Source: Protostelium mycophagum (taxonomy: Eukaryota; Evosea; Variosea; Protosteliida; Protosteliaceae). Taken from it: a stretch of 28,012 nt of DNA. The notes beneath the pieces are model-generated. The model was not told the DNA's origin. It made no database searches and saw only the letters and a list, made by a program, of their open reading frames with translations. The stretch is from positions 1 through 28,012 of the forward strand of contig MZNV01001058.1 in assembly GCA_002081555.1 (NCBI GenBank). The letters are read 5' to 3'. The translations under genes and the position numbers were made by a program. Positions 23,570 to 28,012 of the stretch are shown piece by piece (position 1 is the stretch's first letter; each line of letters begins with the position of its first letter).

Positions 23570-24018
23570 ATGAGCTTCCTCAACCGTACAGTCTCTAGAT
23601 TTGCCCCTTTACAGGCCTCAACCATGTTCAGAAGAGGTTACGCTGGCCATGGAACTGATGCCGAGCTCGAACGTGAGTGTATCCTCTTTTCGATGGTCAT
23701 GTATAATTTTGCATATCCATCTAATCTTTTCTTCATTGTCTTTCAATCTTACGGGTCCTGAAGTATTCAGGCTCTCAGAAGTTGTTCAGAACCATCTGCC
23801 GTGTTGGTTTCTACAGCTCTTTTGTGGTGTTGGGGTACTGCCTTGCAGAGGAGCACCACTTCGAGCACGAACACGAGAACACCAAGAGACCCGCCTTTCC
23901 CTTCAGACACATCAGAAACAAGCCCTTTCCCTGGGGTGACGGAGACCACGGTTTCATGCAACAATTAACTGGACACGATGCCAGACAACATGGCGGTCAC
24001 GGAAAAGAGGAACACTAA
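23570..24018 (+). CDS. cox6a: Cytochrome c oxidase subunit VIa
   Basis: Small nuclear-encoded subunit of mitochondrial complex IV in the inner membrane. Two exons (23570-23672, 23771-24018) give 116 residues, slightly longer than the family norm. The N-terminus (MSFLNRTVSRF...MFRRGYAG) is basic and hydroxylated like a mitochondrial presequence. One membrane helix follows (ICRVGFYSSFVVLGYCLA), then HEHENTKRPAF and the family signature HIRNKPFPWGDGDHGF. The C-terminus is extended with a His/Gly-rich tail (GHDARQHGGHGKEEH). The intron is 98 nt and phase 1. An in-frame ATG 18 codons downstream of the chosen start (MFRRGYAG) would remove half the presequence. Confidence 0.92.
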
Positions 24019-24128
24019 ATTCCTCCCTTAGGACATATAAACATTATACATCAGAAGTTGCTAGTCTCAATCACCCAAAGTGACGACGAGATACCTTCTG
24101 AAGGAAGGGTTCTCAAACAACAAATGAC

Positions 24129-27100
24129 ATGGATTTAATCAACAAAAAGGAAGTGTTTGTCTGCTTAAAAATTGTAACTACCAAGGGGAAAATTGTTGAA
24201 TTTCTTTTGGTCAACAAGAATGGCACTCGTGGTAAAATAAGAGGCGGGCCATTGTTGAATCTCAACCGTTGATTTCAAATTCTTTTTAATTTAGCAGTCT
24301 ACAACCCGAACAAGTCGCCTTCGGTGGTGCGGATCGATGTCGAAGTAAGAGGGTGGCAACAGTGGAGTGTTGTTAACATGTTATTAGGGAGGAGAAGTCC
24401 GGGGAGAGTTTCCCGGACGAATACAAGTTTACTTTCGATGCGGCTCTCCTTCCTGAGTATCAGACTGCGAATAACAAGATCTTGGAGAGGAGATCTGCGA
24501 TACAACTTCAGAAGATTAACATCACACGTAAGAAACTGCAGCATTTAGGCCGTCTATGTTTACTCTGTCTTCAGGAACAACACATTCAAAGAAATTGAAG
24601 CATTATGTGGAGAATGGAGTGCTCAATGAACAACGTCCGATGGTAATTGTTTGTTTTTCTTAGTTTAGCTGAGTGTTTAAGATGTGGTTGTTAACCTCTG
24701 GTGCTCAAAAGAAGAAGGAGAGTGCCAATTCAAATTGTGAAAATACAACCTATTATCAAGACTTATTAGAGAAGAACAAAAAGTATGCTGAGGCTGGTAA
24801 AATTCCAGAGTCCTTTTACGAAGTAGAGAAGGTGAGTCTAATACTATTCGGATTCCATTCAGGTTGACAAAGAGAATGGATAGCTTCAGTATTTATGAAT
24901 ATTGGGTATATCAACCAATAGGATATAGGATATCGGAAGAACCTTCCCGAATCATCCTGATTATGAGTTACCAGGAGAAGGACAAGATAGATTAAAGAGG
25001 GTGTTGCAGGCATATGCAAGAAGGAACAAACAAGTCGGTTACTGCCAAAGTATGAACTTCATAGCAGCCATGCTATTATTATTCCTTGAGGTAATATTTA
25101 TGTAATACTTTATAATCATTTCATAGGAAGAAGATGCATTCTGGATGCTTGCTACAATCGTCGAGGACTTACTCCCCGGTACTTGGTCCAGAACTATGAT
25201 GAATATACAGGTATTATAAATACCATAAAAAAATCATTTAATAACCAAGGTCGACGCAATGGTATTGGCAGAATTGACAAAGGATAAATTACCGGAGCTC
25301 CACAAGTGTTTTGAGAAGACACACATGTCATTACTTTTAATCGTCACCAAGTGGTTTATGTGTGTCTTTGTTGGAAATCTACCCACCGAGGTAATCATAT
25401 CGAGATCATTATTATGATATATATATGTCTTACATATATCTTATATGTATCTTACATATATGAATAGAGTCTTCTCCGAGTATGGGATTATTTCTTCTCT
25501 CAAGGGGCTCCCTTTTTATTCAAATTTTCATTGGCGATACTTTCAACATTTCAGTCCGATTTGATGAGGGCAAAGGATCCCAGTAAGTCTTACCCCATCT
25601 TATCTCATATAATCTTATTCTATCTTATCTTATTATGTCCTATCTATTAAGTGAATAATTAGTGCAATGTGTGAAGATGATACAACAGAGGACAAAGACA
25701 TTATTTGATATCAAGGGTGTGATAAAGATGGCAACGAAATGGAGTGATATCAATAAGGATATGATAGAAGAATTAAGGTATACAACCATAATAGAATATA
25801 TACTCATATAAACAGATATAAATCCCATGGGTCAATAGGAAATACATCAGCAGAGGAGATAGAAGCATTGAGAGAGCAAGTGAAATCAGGATGGTCAGGA
25901 GCGGTAGTATCATCAGTATCATCAGGCTTGAAGGGATTATCATCAGGTGTAATCATATATTCGTATATATCCAATTATATTCATATTTCATAGGCATATC
26001 CTATTGGTATAGAAATAAGAAGGATAATTACAATAATTACCTTGCAAAGCAACAGGTTGCAGCTGCAAAGAGTAGAAGTAAGAGTGATAGAAGATGTAAC
26101 TTAATAGATCTTCGAATATTAAATTCATTTATAGATCTTGGAGTATTTGAGATAGATGCAGCAACTATGTCTCGGTTGAAGGATTTTGCTGTACAAGGAA
26201 ACAAGCCGATCGATTTTGTTGTGGAGGGAATAGGTGTTCGGTTATATACTGATGGAAAGAAGTACCAAGGTCATTTTAGTAATAATAAGAGGGATGGTTA
26301 CGGCTCATTATTCTACGCATCAGGGAAATTGGAATACGATGGTTTCTGGAAGGTATGATAATACAAACCATATCAAATAGATTATTCATATCATTTAGAT
26401 GGACAAGAAGTTTGGAGAGGGTAGTTATAATAGTGAGGATGGTTCCCTATCGTATAAAGGAAATTGGAAGAATGACGAATATCACGGGCAAGGGCAGTTG
26501 ATATCACCCAACGAGGAATACAATGGTAGATATATATGGATATATATATATATAATACTATATTAGGAGATTGGAAGCATGGAAGGAGGGAAGGAAGGGG
26601 ATATACGGTGATACCAGGAGCTGATGCAGGGAGATATGAAGGGGATTGGAAGGATGATTATTCAGAGGGTAAAGGAACGATGATGTTCAACAATGGAGAT
26701 CGATATGATGGAGATTGGAAGGCAGGAGCACAGGAAGGGAAAGGAACAATGGTTTACAAGAATGGGGATAGATATGATGGTCAATGGAAAGATGGCTTAC
26801 GTGTCGGAAAAGGGACACTCTATACATCAGATGGAGACAAGTAAAACAAGTTAAATGAGAAGATGTTGATCATGATAGATATGAGGGTGAATGGAAGAGG
26901 GATAAATGTGATGGGAAAGGAACTCGGATATGGGCGAATGGAAATAGATATGATGGTATATCAAACTTGTATATGATCTATGATCATCTCATCATAATAG
27001 GTGAATGGAAATCAGATAGAAGGGAGGGATGGGGGTGCACCACACTAGCTGATGGTGCTTCATTTGAAGGAGAATGGAAGAATGATCGACTGAATGGTCG

Positions 27101-27711
27101 GGGAACAGCTGTATATCCAAATGGTAGAAGATATGAGGGTGAATGGTCTGGTATGTATACATATTTATGTATAGTAGTATTCATAATCTTCAGGAGGGAG
27201 AAAGCAAGGGCATGGGAAGATGTATTATGCCAATGGGGATGTATATGAAGGAGAATGGAGGAATGATATACAGGATGGTCCTGGTGTAATGACACCAGCA
27301 CAACCAGGTTCATCCAAATTGAATATGACATATGAGAACGGACAAGGATATATATTGGAGAACGGGATCAAGTATGAAATACAGATATAGATAGCTTGGC
27401 TCAACATATATAGGAAGGAGATTTACATAGCAATGGATATCACAACAGAAGGGGATGATTTAAGGAAGAGTAGAACATTATCTATCAGTTCAGCACCAAA
27501 ATCGACAACTAATAATGCCCCTCCACCCGTTGAAGAGGTAGAGTGAGAACTTTTTATTTAATGAATAATTATTGTGCAGAGCAAGCCCGAGGATGGAGTC
27601 AGGGTTGGTACAATGAAATTCATGGGAAATAAGCACATGACCGCAATAGAACGTATCAGAATGAAGAATCTTGCTGTCAGCAAAAAGGACCTGAATGCAG
27701 ACGACTTATAA
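24129..27711 (+). CDS. TBC (RabGAP) domain - MORN repeat fusion protein
   Basis: Predicted Rab GTPase-activating protein with a membrane- or scaffold-binding MORN tail. 19 exons sum to 2,619 nt (872 residues). The N-terminal ~115 residues are unassigned. The TBC domain (about 120-360) has both catalytic fingers: Arg in [13 protein letters not shown] (the IxxDxxRT motif) and Gln in YCQSMNF, so it should be active; VWDYFFSQG is also typical. A basic helical linker follows. From about residue 510, twelve MORN units of the form YxGxWKxxxxxGxGTxxxxxG run nearly to the end, then a short Ser/Thr/Pro-rich tail ends [16 protein letters not shown]. No start signal separates the halves, and frame is kept at every junction from TBC to MORN. 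The least sure junctions are 25778-25872 and a stop-free 57-nt candidate intron (26078-26134) that would shorten the protein to 853 residues. Confidence 0.87.
26225..27290 (+). repeat. Array of about 12 MORN repeats
   Basis: Units of 22-24 residues, each with an aromatic-x-G-x-W/F core and a GxG turn, span exons 12 to 17 (first [14 protein letters not shown], last [14 protein letters not shown]). Introns generally fall at or near the glycine of the YxG core, suggesting growth of the array by duplication of exon-sized units. Confidence 0.85.
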
Positions 27712-28012
27712 ACTCAATTTGTTCTGGGTTGTACACAATAATTATTCAATTCTCCATAATTAGGAATTGTAGAATACGTTTCCAATTTTCCCCATTTCGC
27801 CGAATCTTTCCTTACATCATATAAAAAGGGAATATTATAGTACAACTAAACACACACTGAATGCTCGCTTCCTGTGATCAGTTTGTAAATTCTCTGCAAA
27901 ACATTTGTAAGCTTTTGTGTGCTCAGAGCATGCTTTGTACAGACTAAGTAAAATCTCTCGAGGCAAACTACGTTACATTCGGATCTACTTGACACCGGTT
28001 GGCCGCGAAGAA
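27712..28012. other. Right-hand intergenic end with repeat copy B
   Basis: 3' flank of the TBC-MORN gene. Contains the second copy of the dispersed repeat. No gene seen before the window ends. Confidence 0.5.
27850..27945. repeat. Dispersed repeat, copy B
   Basis: Same orientation and block order as copy A, lacking about 30 central bases. Outside those bases most positions agree by eye. Both copies lie in intergenic DNA. Confidence 0.85.

Overview
The window reads as nuclear DNA of an intron-dense, non-animal eukaryote. Coding exons are often only 40-200 nt long and are cut by short introns, mostly 37-60 nt, nearly all GT-AG and AT-rich, many ending in TTGTAG, ATAG or ACAG. The gene set is a fungal/protist-type ENA P-type ATPase, an amoeboid class I myosin with TH1 and SH3 tail, a myosin essential light chain-like protein, a multi-PH myotubularin and a TBC-MORN protein. 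This points to Amoebozoa, perhaps a protosteloid or slime-mould relative. That is inference from gene content and intron style, not a database match. There are no operons and no tRNA, rRNA or CRISPR that I can see. Exon structures below were built by hand from splice signals and family conservation. In the ten complete genes the summed exon lengths are exact multiples of three.

Layout, left to right: 3' end of an unidentified gene (3-362, +); ENA-type cation ATPase (893-4637, +, 14 exons); DUF1749 alpha/beta hydrolase (4833-5983, +, 5 exons); class I myosin (6457-11525, +, about 33 exons, including a probable AT-AC intron and a 7-nt microexon); single-pass membrane protein of unknown function (12035-13127, +); PH / PH-GRAM / myotubularin phosphatase / PH protein (13318-17512, +, 23 exons); a minus-strand protein with an acidic Asn-Ile-Glu-Glu pentapeptide repeat (17837-18921); a minus-strand essential-light-chain-like EF-hand protein whose first coding exon is only the ATG (19426-20045); a possible 34-residue micro-gene (20349-20503, +); nicotinate phosphoribosyltransferase (20800-22921, +, 11 exons); cytochrome c oxidase subunit VIa (23570-24018, +); and a TBC RabGAP fused to about 12 MORN repeats (24129-27711, +).

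The genes do not form a single pathway. A membrane and cytoskeleton theme is visible: the myosin I tail binds acidic lipids, the myotubularin removes 3-phosphate from phosphoinositides, the TBC protein should inactivate a Rab GTPase, and an EF-hand light chain lies about 8 kb from the myosin. NAPRT and COX6a are housekeeping metabolism.

Most worth a second look: the AT-AC (U12-like) intron and the 7-nt microexon in the myosin gene; the TBC-MORN fusion; the PH-flanked myotubularin; a diverged dispersed repeat present twice (about 23007-23130 and 27850-27945); TGACGTCA octamers placed just upstream of 3' splice sites in four introns; a perfect 16-bp palindrome centred on CACGTG; GC-rich hairpins inside one ATPase intron; and several stop-free introns of 3n length that would fool an ORF-based annotation.
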